Positions 1-9,664 of a stretch of 64,000 nucleotides of DNA are shown piece after piece. Under the pieces are notes generated by a model. That model saw only the letters and a list, made by a program, of their open reading frames with translations, searched no databases and had not been told where the DNA came from. Source of the stretch: Erinaceus europaeus (taxonomy: Eukaryota > Chordata > Mammalia > Eulipotyphla > Erinaceidae); assembly GCF_950295315.1 (NCBI RefSeq), contig NC_080166.1, positions 96,911,141 to 96,975,140 of the forward strand, given 5' to 3'. Position 1 is the stretch's first letter. Each line of letters opens with the position of its first letter. The position numbers and the translations under genes were made by a program.

Positions 1-128
1 ATAACAGCAGTTTGTGAGTCCTTGTATGTGTGGATCCATTTATGCATCTGGGATTTGAGGCTCAGAAAATGGTCAGAATAAAAATTCTAAAACGAAAGAA
101 AAATCCAGAACTTGAAGCAGAAGGGCTG

Positions 129-235
129 AATATTTTGTAGGGACAGCATTCTGGCATATGTGATGCTGGGGATCAAATTAAGGGTCTCCTGATTGAGACC
201 AATGCTTTATCCACTACACCCCTACCTGGGCTATG
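129..235 (-). mobile_element. SINE-C fragment
   Basis: Read on the minus strand, this has a tRNA-like head (a B-box-like GATC/TTCGATC stretch) followed by the body typical of SINE-C, in which a stretch resembling 'ccagaatgctgtccc' sits where other copies have 'ccagagtgatgtctgg'. No clear target-site duplication is visible. It is diverged and probably old. Confidence 0.5.
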
Positions 236-425
236 ATATATATATGGCCTACATCTAGGCCATATGAACTTGGGTGGTTTTCATAGCCCAGGAATAATTT
301 TATAATTTTATATAACATGGCTCCTGTAAAAAAAAAAACCCACAACTTTTATATCAATAATTGGCATATCTTTCAATAACTTTCAAGGGGATAAAAAATG
401 TTTAACTAGGTATACAGGAAGCTTT

Positions 426-691
426 TTTTTTTATTCCCTTTTGCTGCCCTTGTTTTATTGTTGTAGTTATTATTATTGTTGTCATTGTTGTTGGATAGGA
501 CAGAGAGAAATGGAGAGGGGAGGGGGAAGACAGAGAGAGGGAGAGAAAGATAGACACCTGCAGACCTGTTTCACCACTTGTGAAGCGACCCCCCTGCAGG
601 TGGGGAGCCAGGGCTTGAACCAGGATCCTTATGTGGGTCCTTGTGCTTAGCGCCTCCTGTGCTTAACCTGCTGCGCTACAGCCCGACTCCC
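426..691 (-). mobile_element. SINE-A, near complete, with TSD
   Basis: A tRNA-derived SINE inserted on the minus strand. The poly-T side lies at 426 and the tRNA-like head ends at 691. The element is bracketed by a perfect 13-bp duplication (tacaggaagcttt at 413-425 and 692-704), which fixes both ends. Internal pol III box A-like and box B-like sequences are recognisable on the minus strand. The short open frame at 441-650 is SINE sequence and not a gene. Confidence 0.9.
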
Positions 692-704
692 TACAGGAAG
701 CTTT

Positions 705-1586
705 AATTTTAAGCAGGTCTTGGAGGTACAAAAATAATTTATTTTTATCAGAAATTTATTTTAGCTAGTTTTTATATATTGATTCACAATAAGGAAACCA
801 CTGGAAGTGGGAACTGAATACAAACACAGTTAAGTCTACACTTAACATCCTTGTCTGGGTCTCCGAAACTGGGATAGCCAGTAAAACAACATCAAGTCAA
901 ACCAGTCTTACTACAGACTAATTGACTTACACAAGAACTAAGTTTCTAATACATGTTTCTAGTCACAAAACATCACCAGACTAAATAAAGAGGGCAAGAA
1001 AAGTTTCCCTTCATAAGTGGGATTTAAAATAGAGCAAGGAAAAAGAAAAAAACACAGGGTGAAAACACTGTGGTCTATAGCAGCAGACTCAAGGACTCAA
1101 AATGGGGAGCTTGGTCTGTTAAAAAGGGTATTATTAACATGTTTTGGCAATTTTCAGGATTTTTGTTTTCTTTTTAGAAATTGGTATGGAAAATAAATCA
1201 CTTCCCATGTGGACAATCACTCAGAATTTGGTATAGTCGTTTGCCTGTGGTGTAATGCTAGGACAATATAAGGTTCCAAGTTAATGCAAAGGTCTTACTG
1301 GGAAGGACTAGTGAGATCGCAAGAGCTAAACAGATCTATGTTATAACCTTAATCATTTTCTGAAACCCACAGTTTAAGTCACAGGAGACTTCCTGTGCTC
1401 TTAATTTCTAGTCTATACTGTCAGTCTCTGAGTTCCAAAAAGATGGAGTTGTTTTGGTAACTGGTCCTGAGCATAGTTTATTTTCAAAGTGAACTTTTTG
1501 CTAATTCCAAGATAAATAAATAGTTTCTACCTAATACTTGGGGATTTTGGAGGGCGGGGATTCTTGCCATCTTATTTTAATCTTCA
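705..1586. other. Unique AT-rich sequence
   Basis: No repeat, coding frame or RNA gene recognised. Ordinary intergenic or intronic DNA. Confidence 0.5.
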
Positions 1587-1600
1587 TTTGGTTCTATTTC

Positions 1601-1958
1601 ATTTTTTGGAAAATTTTTATTAGTGATTTAATCTTAATGTCTAAAATTATTAGTTAACAGAGGTATCATTCCACATTGTTCCCACGACCAGAGTTCTATG
1701 TCCCCATCCCTTCCACTGCTTCTCCCAAGATCATAGCTAGGGGTTGGCTATTATTTCTGTAATTGTCTCTCTTTATTTACATATATTTGCCCCCCTTTTT
1801 TTTCTGTGATTCTGCTTTCTTTTTCTAAGTTACACCTACTACTTCTGAGTTCCCTTCCTTATTACCATTATTTTTTCTACTCTTCTTTCTCTGGGTCCTG
1901 ATGGAATTGGAATTTAGAGCCTTCCGGTCATTTCCCTCTAACATTTACACCTATGGGA
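1601..1958 (-). mobile_element. L1 3'-UTR fragment
   Basis: Minus-strand 3' end of an L1. The block corresponding to 'cccac(c)acca(g)agttctat' recurs in the other L1-L 3' ends of the window. Together with the adjacent SINE-C it is flanked by a perfect 14-bp direct repeat (tttggttctatttc, 1587-1600 and 2099-2112). The whole 1601-2098 block therefore probably entered as one L1 insertion, with the SINE arriving in it or being carried at its 5' edge. Confidence 0.65.
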
Positions 1959-2098
1959 GTGTCTTTTTATTTTTATTTATTTATTTTTTAAGCTAGAGAA
2001 CTGCTAAGCTGTAGCTTATGGTGGTGAGAGGGATGGAACCTGGGACTTGGAGCCTCATGCACGAGAGTCTCTTTCAATAACCATTATTCCATCTACCC
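1959..2098 (-). mobile_element. SINE-C copy
   Basis: Minus-strand SINE-C with a (TTTA)n side at 1965-1990 and a tRNA-like head near 2098. It shares the phrases 'ggatggaacctgggacttggagcctcatgc' (in parts) with other SINE-C copies. It lies inside the direct repeat described for the neighbouring L1 piece. Confidence 0.6.
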
Positions 2099-2253
2099 TT
2101 TGGTTCTATTTCTTGATTAGCCATGAGTCTTTGTCATTAGAAAATATCCCTATAAAGGCATAAAATTTGATATGTCAAAAGACATAAGCAAATAAGGATT
2201 TGTGCCATAAGTTCTACCCCTATTGAAGAATATCCTCCAAGAAGCACTTTAAT

Positions 2254-2405
2254 TTTTTTATATCTATTTACTTAGGTCATATTACATAGGCTGAGAACTT
2301 TACACACTGATAGAGTTAGAGAAGTATATGTGTGGTCCTGGGGCTTGCACTGGGATCCTCAGGCATGAGAATCTTATGTTCTAACAGCTGAACTAGCTCT
2401 CTGGC
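2254..2405 (-). mobile_element. Diverged SINE-C
   Basis: Minus strand. It contains the family phrases for 'aggcatgagaatc' and an 'ctagctctctggcc' head-like end. No duplication visible. Confidence 0.55.
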
Positions 2406-3633
2406 CACAAACACATTTCAATTTAAAGTATAATTGTAGATGTAAAATTATCTTGGTCTCTTTTCTCCTTCTTTCCTTCCTTGCCATAAGGTACAGATTC
2501 ACTTTTACTGATGACTTATTAGTCTGTGTGACTTTAAGATATAATGAAAATGCTAAAGATCATTCTGGATACTTAAATATTTATGAAAAATCAAGGACTG
2601 GGGAAGAAATAAGGCGGAAAAAGAGAACATAACATAAGTTCAAGAGAACAGAGTACTAGCCTGAGGGCTGAGAACAGACAAGAAATTGGATCGATGAACT
2701 CTGCTTCCCATGTTTGATGTCAAGCCAACCAGGAGAACACACAAAGATGGCCTTCTGGCTAACTTGGGGATTGTTGGTATCCCAAATGGTCTTGGTTAAA
2801 TAAAGCACAGTTCATGATGAGCAGCTGTGACCACTATTCACATGTCTCATTCTCATTAAAAATGTTTAGCCCACTATAAGACTAAATTAGTGGCTACCAA
2901 GAGAGAAGGGGACAGATGGTAGGTGGGTTAATCAGGTAAGAGGGGCTAACTGTATGGTGAAATATAGATTTGGAATTTGGAGAATGTAAACATACCCATG
3001 CTGTTCTATTTTGATGGATACCTGAACTATATAATGCTATAGTGCAATGCTGATTCAATTAAAAAAAATGTTTAAGAAAGAAAGATACATAGTCTCAACT
3101 TGAAAAGACTTTGGATTATTTAGATTCCTCATTCTCTTTCTCTATGCAAGGCTATTCTAAAGCAAGTCATTATGAGGCCTAGCCAACCTGTGTAAGAAGA
3201 CTATGGAAAACTATCTTCCGCAAGTTTTAACCTCAGCCCTGGATACCCTCGACTAGAAGATTCTTACAAATTTGCTCACAACAAAGTATAGTTCTTCTTA
3301 GAGATAACAAGAAACTCAAGCTTATTTCTCATTCACCATTTTAGAAAAACAATTTTCACCCTGACTTCTAAGAAGCCTTGTAGTAAGACCAAGTCCCCAC
3401 TCTCTATTATGCTACTTCTCGATGAATCACATGTTCTCAGTTTCCAAGGGCTTATTAAAGAAAAATTATTCCAATGCAGTGTTTTACTTTTACAACCTCC
3501 CAACCCTACGCTTGAGCTCCCACCTAATGTGGGCATTTTTATATTCCCATATTACAGATGAGCTTATTTAATACATTTCAGAGACTCTCAGTAGTTTTTG
3601 TTTGTTTTAGTTTGTTATGAGATAGTCTGGCAG
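2406..3633. other. Mostly unique sequence with an ancient L1 3' end
   Basis: Only the stretch at about 2840-3070 is recognisable. It reads like an old mammalian L1 3' end ('ctgtatggtgaaatatagat', 'acctgaactatataatgctat', then an A-rich tail). The rest shows no repeat or gene. Confidence 0.4.
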
Positions 3634-3645
3634 AGTCAATATTAC

Positions 3646-3839
3646 GGGATGCATTGGATCGACCTTCTCGTGGTGCATCCCGTGAGTACCCATTCATTGG
3701 GGAAACTGACGATCCTTTCTAGCCAACTGAATCCACATGGATCCCAGTCACTTTCAAAGCCAGCAACAAGCAGCTCCTGACAGCTTTCAACCTGACGCTG
3801 TTGACTGGCTACGGAAGAAGGGCAAACACTAGAAGAAGA
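3646..3839 (+). mobile_element. Short non-autonomous element with Vingi 3' tail
   Basis: A 194-bp insertion with a perfect 12-bp duplication (agtcaatattac, 3634-3645 and 3840-3851). Its last 52 bp (3788-3839) nearly match the 3' end of the Vingi element at 6807-6861, including the gctgttgactggctacggaa stretch and the terminal GAA repeat. The first 36 bp can fold: gggatgca at 3646-3653 pairs with tgcatccc at 3674-3681. It encodes no protein. Sharing a LINE 3' tail is how LINE-dependent short elements recruit the reverse transcriptase, so mobilisation by Vingi is a well-grounded inference. It could instead be an internally deleted Vingi. Confidence 0.8.
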
Positions 3840-3885
3840 AGTCAATATTACATCAGAATGTTTTTTAAAGGTGATATTTATTTTT

Positions 3886-4081
3886 TTTGCATTACCTTTA
3901 TTTAATTTTTGGATAGAGACAGCCAAAAAATAGAGAGGAAGGGGGTGATAGAGAAGAAGAGAGACATCCGCAGCACTGTTTCACCGCTTGTGAAGCTTTC
4001 CCCATGTAGATAGGGACTTGGAGCTCGAACATAGGTTCTTGTGCATTGTACCATATGCACTCAACTAGGTGTGCCACCACC
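3886..4081 (-). mobile_element. SINE-B copy
   Basis: Minus-strand SINE-B. The AATAAA-rich 3' side is near 3890-3905, followed by the 'ttggatagagacagcc' block, the 'ttcaccgcttgtgaagctttcccc' core region and a tRNA-like head ending in 'aggtgtgccaccacc'. A SINE-A abuts it at 4099. Confidence 0.8.
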
Positions 4082-4098
4082 ATCTGAATATTTTCTTT

Positions 4099-4386
4099 CT
4101 TTTTTTTTTAATGTTGTTATATTTATTTTCCCTTGTTTGATTTTTATGTTGTAGTATTATTTTTTGTTGTTATTGATGTTGTTGTTGGATAGGACATAGA
4201 GAAATGGAGAGAGGAGGGGAAGACAGAGAGGGGGAGAGAAAGATAGACACCTGCAGACCTGCTTCACCACTTGTGAAGGGACTCCTCTGCAGGTGGGGAG
4301 CCGGTGGTTCAAACCAGGATCCTTAAGCTGGTCCTTGCGCTTCGCGCCATGTGCACTTAACCCGCTGCGCTACAGCCCAATTCCCT
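4099..4386 (-). mobile_element. SINE-A, full length, with TSD
   Basis: Complete minus-strand SINE-A. A 17-bp duplication with one mismatch (atctgaatattttcttt at 4082-4098; copy at 4387-4403) brackets it. The left duplicate starts exactly at the head end of the SINE-B upstream, so this copy landed at or just beside that older SINE. Confidence 0.9.
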
Positions 4387-4403
4387 ATCTGAATACTTTC
4401 TTT

Positions 4404-4959
4404 GCAGAAAAGGTGCACTATTAAAACTCATTTCTTATTCCATTAATAAAAAAAAGTGCTTTCCATTTTTCACTCCTCTTGAGTAGGTCAAAAGCTATGT
4501 CAGAGACCCTAAGAGTTCTGCTGCCAGTGTAGCACTTGTCAGATTGCCTCTGAAGTTCTCAGTGTAAATGAGAATGATCTCCTAGAAGACTGTCTTTAAT
4601 GAGTTCAAATAATTCTGCAGTAATGTTCAGATTTACATTCTCTCTTTGGATATTTCACCTGAAGTCCAGACCTAGAGACAGTTCTAAGGAAGAGCAGAAG
4701 AGTTTCCCAGAGGTGAATCCTAAGATGCAAATGATATGCAAAGACCATAAAATGTGAACAGGTTGAACAAACAGACTGCAGCTCAAGGACAAAGCTTGGG
4801 TTTATATATTCTTCCAGATTCACAGGTCTCAGCCTTTGTCAAACTAAGTTCACTAAATCTAACTTTTCTGGAACTGATTTTTATGTCATGTTCTACTGAA
4901 TTGAGAGGGTCCACAAACAATTTAACACTTTAATTATGATGACACCATCGGAAGTGTCA
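4404..4959. other. Unique sequence
   Basis: No repeat or gene recognised. Confidence 0.45.
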
Positions 4960-4963
4960 CAGA

Positions 4964-5224
4964 CATTTTTTCCCTTTTGTTGCCCTTGCTGTTTATCACT
5001 GTTGTTGTTATTGTTGTTGTTGTTGTTGTTGGATAGGACAGAAATCAAGAGAGGAGGGGAAGACAAAGAGCGGGAAAGAAAGACACCTGCAGACTTGTTT
5101 TCACTGCCTGTGACGTGACACTGCCTCCTGCAAGTGGGGAGCAGAGGACTTGAACCAAGATCCTGATGAAGGTCCGTGCACTTTCCACCATGTGCGCTTA
5201 CCCGCTGTGCCACTGCCTGGCTCC
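4964..5224 (-). mobile_element. SINE-A copy
   Basis: Minus-strand SINE-A with the poly-T side at 4964, a (TTG)n stretch at 5000-5030, the 'ggataggacagaaatc' block and a head ending 'ctgcctggctccc'. No convincing duplication. Confidence 0.85.
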
Positions 5225-6023
5225 CAGTGCTACAAACATGTTAATGTCTGGTTTGATTGACTTACCAGTTCATCAGAAAGTTAAATTTCTATACCTACTT
5301 CAATAAAGTCTTAAAAAATGCATATGGAAGAAATTTAGCAATTGAAAAATAACTCCAACAACCTGCTGGATTGGCTTACAAATAATTTTAAAGTTCTTTA
5401 TTATTAAAAAATTATTAATTTTTTATTTTCTAAATTGTCTTGGAAATGAGAATTTTTAACTCTGCTTTTGACACTGTTCTATTTTATGTATTTTCTAGCT
5501 TCAAAACTATATTTGGAATAACAGAAATAGGTACAATGCTTTATATTTAAGTAGGAAAATTATTATTTTTCATATTCTTGTCTTTGGAATTTTTAAGTAA
5601 TGCTATATTGACTATAGGAATTTGAAGAAAGTAGTTCCAAAGATAAATGAATACCTTCTGCTGCTACTCTAATCTAATTTCTTACTCTCATTATTAATCT
5701 GAACTATTTGATATCCATATATGTATACAGATCACATATATATCCTATATACATTATTGAATGTGAAGATAACAAAACATTAAAATTTAATCTACACTGG
5801 CTATTTCATACACAGACCTATTGTATTTCAATTCATTGCTACAATAAAAATAGTTCATTCTTTCTCTTGCAACAATGATTTGAAGTAAAACAAAGTAAGT
5901 TACTTCTATAGTATTCCCTGACAGTAGAGCAGGGCACTGATGATGAAACAAGTGAAGAAGTCAAGAAGCTAAAGCAATTCTAACTTTGTTTCAAAAGCAG
6001 AGATCACTGTGAAACTACTTAAT
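5225..6023. other. Unique AT-rich sequence
   Basis: No repeat family, open frame or RNA gene recognised. Confidence 0.45.
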
Positions 6024-6035
6024 ACTTCTGTCCCT

Positions 6036-6861
6036 TCTGGCATGAAGCCCAGCCAGTCTATCTTGGCGTTACTCTCGATCGCACCCTGTCATTTCACAAA
6101 CATCTCAAAAACTGCGGCAAAGGTGGGCGCGAGGAATAACATCATTGCAAGACTGGCCAGCTCCTCATGGGGCGCGAGCGCTTCCACACTACGATCATCA
6201 TCTCTGGCATTATGCTATTCCACTGCAGAATACTGTGCCCCAGTATGGTTCCGTAGCCCCCATGTCCACTTGGTCAATTCCAAATTATATTCCTCCATGA
6301 GAATAATTTCTGGAACCATCCGTTCCACCCCGGTTCCATAGCTGCCAGTTCTTAGCAACATCGCCTGCCAGATATTCGTCGGCATGCGGCAGCATCTAAG
6401 TTCATTTCCCACGTCTACGCTCGACCGGACCTGCCAATATACGCGGATATCTTCGCCCACCCTGTCCAACGCTTGACGTCTCATCACCCAATCTGGTCCC
6501 CTACGCCTACACTGAACTTCTCTGTTCCAGTCTCTTGGAAACAGAGCTGGCAGTCAGCTAAGGTAAAGAACAAACACCTCATCACAGACCCCTGAAAGCG
6601 TCAACCCGGCTTTGACCTAGCACGTTATGATTGGGCCCTCCTCAATCGCTATCGAACAGGCCATGGCCGGTGCGCCTATGTTCCATCGCTGGGGAGCCAG
6701 AGACGAAACGAACTGCCCCTGCGGCTACAGACAGACTATGACCCACATAGTCAACGACTGCCACCTCTCCAGATTCAAAGGAGGTCTCAAAACTTTACAT
6801 CAGGCTCAACCTGATGCTGTTGACTGGCTACGGAAGAAGGGCAAACGCTAGAAGAAGAAGA
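6036..6861 (+). mobile_element. Vingi-type LINE, 5'-truncated, with TSD
   Basis: An 826-bp plus-strand insertion with a perfect 12-bp duplication (acttctgtccct, 6024-6035 and 6862-6873) and a (GAA)n 3' tail in place of poly-A. It is clearly richer in G+C and CpG than its surroundings. The conceptual protein is the C-terminal part of a non-LTR reverse transcriptase of the Ingi/Jockey group. Vingi is the member of that group known to have expanded in hedgehogs. The assignment rests on protein pattern and tail type and was not checked by a search. Confidence 0.82.
6060..6851 (+). pseudogene. Reverse transcriptase C-terminus of Vingi, broken
   Basis: The coding remnant is spread over frames. 'YLGVTLDRTLSFHKHL' at about 6057-6105 is the thumb-proximal motif typical of non-LTR reverse transcriptases. 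A change of frame is followed by the 'YCAPVWF' motif (about 6225-6245) in a 110-codon stretch that stops near 6341. The last part (6627-6851) ends in a Cys/His cluster, CPCG, then QTMTHIVNDC, then a GGL..LH motif, close to the natural stop. This C-terminal Cys-Cys-His-Cys arrangement is characteristic of the group. Stops and at least one frameshift make it non-functional. The endonuclease domain and catalytic reverse transcriptase motifs are missing because of the 5' truncation. Confidence 0.78.
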
Positions 6862-6928
6862 ACTTCTGTCCCTCAATTAACTCACTGAAGAAGAAAGCTA
6901 TTATAAGGTATTAGAAGTTAAATAATTG

Positions 6929-7202
6929 GGAGTTGGGCGGTAGCGCAGTGGGTTAAGTGTACATGGCGCAAAGCACAAAGACAGGTGTAAGGATCCTGGT
7001 TTGAGCCCTGCTCGCCACCTGTAGGGGAGTCACTTCACAAGCTGTGAAGCAGGTCTGCAGGTGTCTTTCTCTCCCCCTCTCTTCCTTCCCCTCCTCTTTT
7101 GATTTCTCTCTGTCCTATCCAACAACAATGACATCAATAATGACTACAACAATAAAATGGCAAAGGCAACAAAAAAAGAGAATAAATAAATAAATATAAA
7201 AT
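6929..7202 (+). mobile_element. SINE-A, full length, with TSD
   Basis: Plus-strand SINE-A starting 'ggagttgggcggtagcgcag' in effect, with box A-like and box B-like sequences and an AAC/AAT-rich tail ending in (AAAT)n. A perfect 14-bp duplication (aagttaaataattg, 6915-6928 and 7203-7216) defines the ends. It inserted only 54 bp past the right-hand Vingi duplicate. Confidence 0.92.
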
Positions 7203-7216
7203 AAGTTAAATAATTG

Positions 7217-7846
7217 TTACATGGTATGCATTGACAGTAAAACCTAGAGCACTATAAAGATTTAATGAATATAAACAAGCAAATACTAAAGAAATTGTGG
7301 GACAGCAACTGATGAGATAACAGATCCTCAGCAAAATTAATCCAGATAAAGAAAAATGTGATCAATACACAGAATAAAAGTGAAAATATTACTGCAGAAA
7401 CAACAGAGAAAAAAGACTGAAAATGGAGCACCAAGCAATTTTCTGGACCAACAAAGGTAATTTAAATCTTCACTTGGGTGATGATGACATGACAGTTTTA
7501 AACAGAAACAGATTTTACATTTCAAATGGACTCTCACATAAATTAGAATACTTTAAAGCATTTCAAACAAAGCCACCAAATTGTGGCTCAAGTGTTAAAT
7601 ATGAAGCTCCTAGTCTCTGCTGACATCTGTACACAGTGGAATCAACAGGTCAGTGTCATCTCTGAAATACAGACATGACAAATCTTGCACCAATCAGGTT
7701 GTCATGCCTTTAAATACAAACCCCACTGAACTCCCATTCCATCAGGACTCAGAGAGAGAGAAAAGTACAAAAGGGAGGACACTTTGAAGCAGTAATAGGT
7801 GTAGATGTGACTTTTTATTACTTTTTCAATTTAAATTTATTTAATT
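7217..7846. other. Unique sequence
   Basis: Nothing recognised. Confidence 0.45.
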
Positions 7847-7847
7847 T

Positions 7848-7970
7848 GTCATTTTTTATTTATAAAAAGGAAACATTGACTAAACCATAGGATAAGAGGA
7901 GTACAACTCCACACAATTCCCACCACCAGAACTCCATATCCCATCCCCTCCCCTGATGGCTTTCCTATTC
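7848..7970 (-). mobile_element. L1-L 3' end
   Basis: Minus-strand terminal block of the L1-L 3' UTR. It holds the reverse complement of the recurring 'ggaattgtgtggagttgta' end and the 'cccaccaccagaactccat' block. Strongly 5'-truncated. Confidence 0.65.
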
Positions 7971-8049
7971 TTAGAGAGAGAGAGAAGGCAGGACCATAGA
8001 AACAATGGCAAACTATACACATATAGATAGATTGATATGGAAATAATAG

Positions 8050-8195
8050 CCAACATATCTGACCTTGGGAGAACTACCGCAGATTCCAATGGAAGGAATG
8101 AGACAAAGAACTCTGGTGGTGGGAATGGTGTAGTAATGTACCCCTGTCACTACATAGATTTTTAAAATAAATACTCAGTCACTAATAAAATAAAG
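8050..8195 (+). mobile_element. L1-L 3' end, opposite orientation
   Basis: Plus-strand copy of a related L1-L terminal block ('ctctggtggtgggaatggtg', then 'tgtacccctgtcac' and an A-rich tail). It faces the minus-strand copy at 7848-7970, so two separate insertions are nested or side by side here. Confidence 0.55.
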
Positions 8196-9310
8196 TAAAA
8201 TAAAAATGCTTTTTTCTGACTGTTTATCCCCTTAGTATAAACTATAAGAGTGGATATCAATGTTGATGCATTTTTATTTTTAAAGTAATATAGATGTTAA
8301 AGGTAAAACAATAAACTCATATATACATGGGTGAGTTCATATATGTAACTTTATAAATAGAAAGTTAATATATTTAATTAAGTATTTTATAATGTCAATA
8401 CAGTTCTTGCACTAGAAGATCAGTAGTTAATATTTGTACAGAATCTTTACCACAAAAACAACAACAAACAAGTTATAAAAGCAAGGTCCTTTTCTTTGTT
8501 GCATACATACAGGTTTAATATAGCATTTTCAGACCCTGCTTTTAGCAGGTGTTTTCAAAACCACTGAACTGACTTCACTGGCTGCCAGTATGTCACTCCC
8601 CACTCCAAATGTAGTTGATTTGTGAGTCTACACATAGATTTTCAAGGTATGTTTCATGTTCTTTCCCCTGTGCATAATTTCCTTGATATAGAATTTCCAC
8701 AACCTGGGCTGTAAAAAATGTTTAAACAGAGAACATTTTGGTATGTGTGTAACTGGGATCCATCAGTCACTGACATTCCACCAAGAGGCTATATTTAAGC
8801 CTTTACACGGACTTGCCTTATCAAAGGAGCAGTTTGGCATTTGGTATTTAGAGACAGCTATAAAGCTGCACAATCTGTACCACTCCATTTCAAGAGGGAC
8901 ATCAATTTTTATCCTTGCTGTATCCTGCAGGAATACTCCGCTAAAACTCAACACATGCATGACTCAGTTATAATTCAATCATCTAACTGTGGCCATGAGA
9001 ATAAGTGGCAAACGGAAACACTTGTGTTCATATATTTGGGTTAAAAAAAAGAAGAAGAAGAAGAAAGAATGAAAACTTGCTTGATAACTCAGTAAAGAGG
9101 CATAGGCCTTTTAAGTTATAGTAGCTAATAAGATGCTTGTTTATGGCAGTATCTCAACAGTCATTTTTGAAAGTTTATCTCTAAGGAAATAGTGAAGCCA
9201 TTTGACAACACATCTTGGGTGAGTATTTGGGAGATCAAAATGTAGTTACTAAACCCAACAAATTAGGTACATATAAAATTAGAGTCTGGCCAGCCACAGA
9301 ACTGCAGAAT
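8196..9310. other. Unique sequence with a short GAA tract
   Basis: Contains only a (GAA)n tract at about 9050-9064. No coding sequence or repeat family recognised. Confidence 0.45.
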
Positions 9311-9664
9311 GACTTCCATCTTTTTTTTTAAATAATTTATTTCTTGATTGGGGAATTAATGCTTTACATTCAACAGTAAATACAATAGTTTGTACATGCA
9401 TAACATTCCCCAGATTCCCATTTAACAATACAACCCCCACTATGTCATTCATCATCTTTCATGGACCTGTATTCTCCCCACCCACCCACCCACCCCAGAG
9501 TCTTTTACTTTGGTGTAATACTCCAATTCCATTTCAGGTTCGACTTGTGTTTTCTTTTCTAAGCTTGTTTTTCAACTTCGGTCTGAGAGTGAGATGATCC
9601 CATATTCATCCTTCTGTTTCTGACTTATTTCACTCAACATGATTTTTTCAAGGTCCATCCAAGA

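Noticed and set aside
3642..3926. 94-codon minus-strand frame
   Set aside because: Covers the Vingi-derived short element and a SINE-B in reverse. Chance frame.
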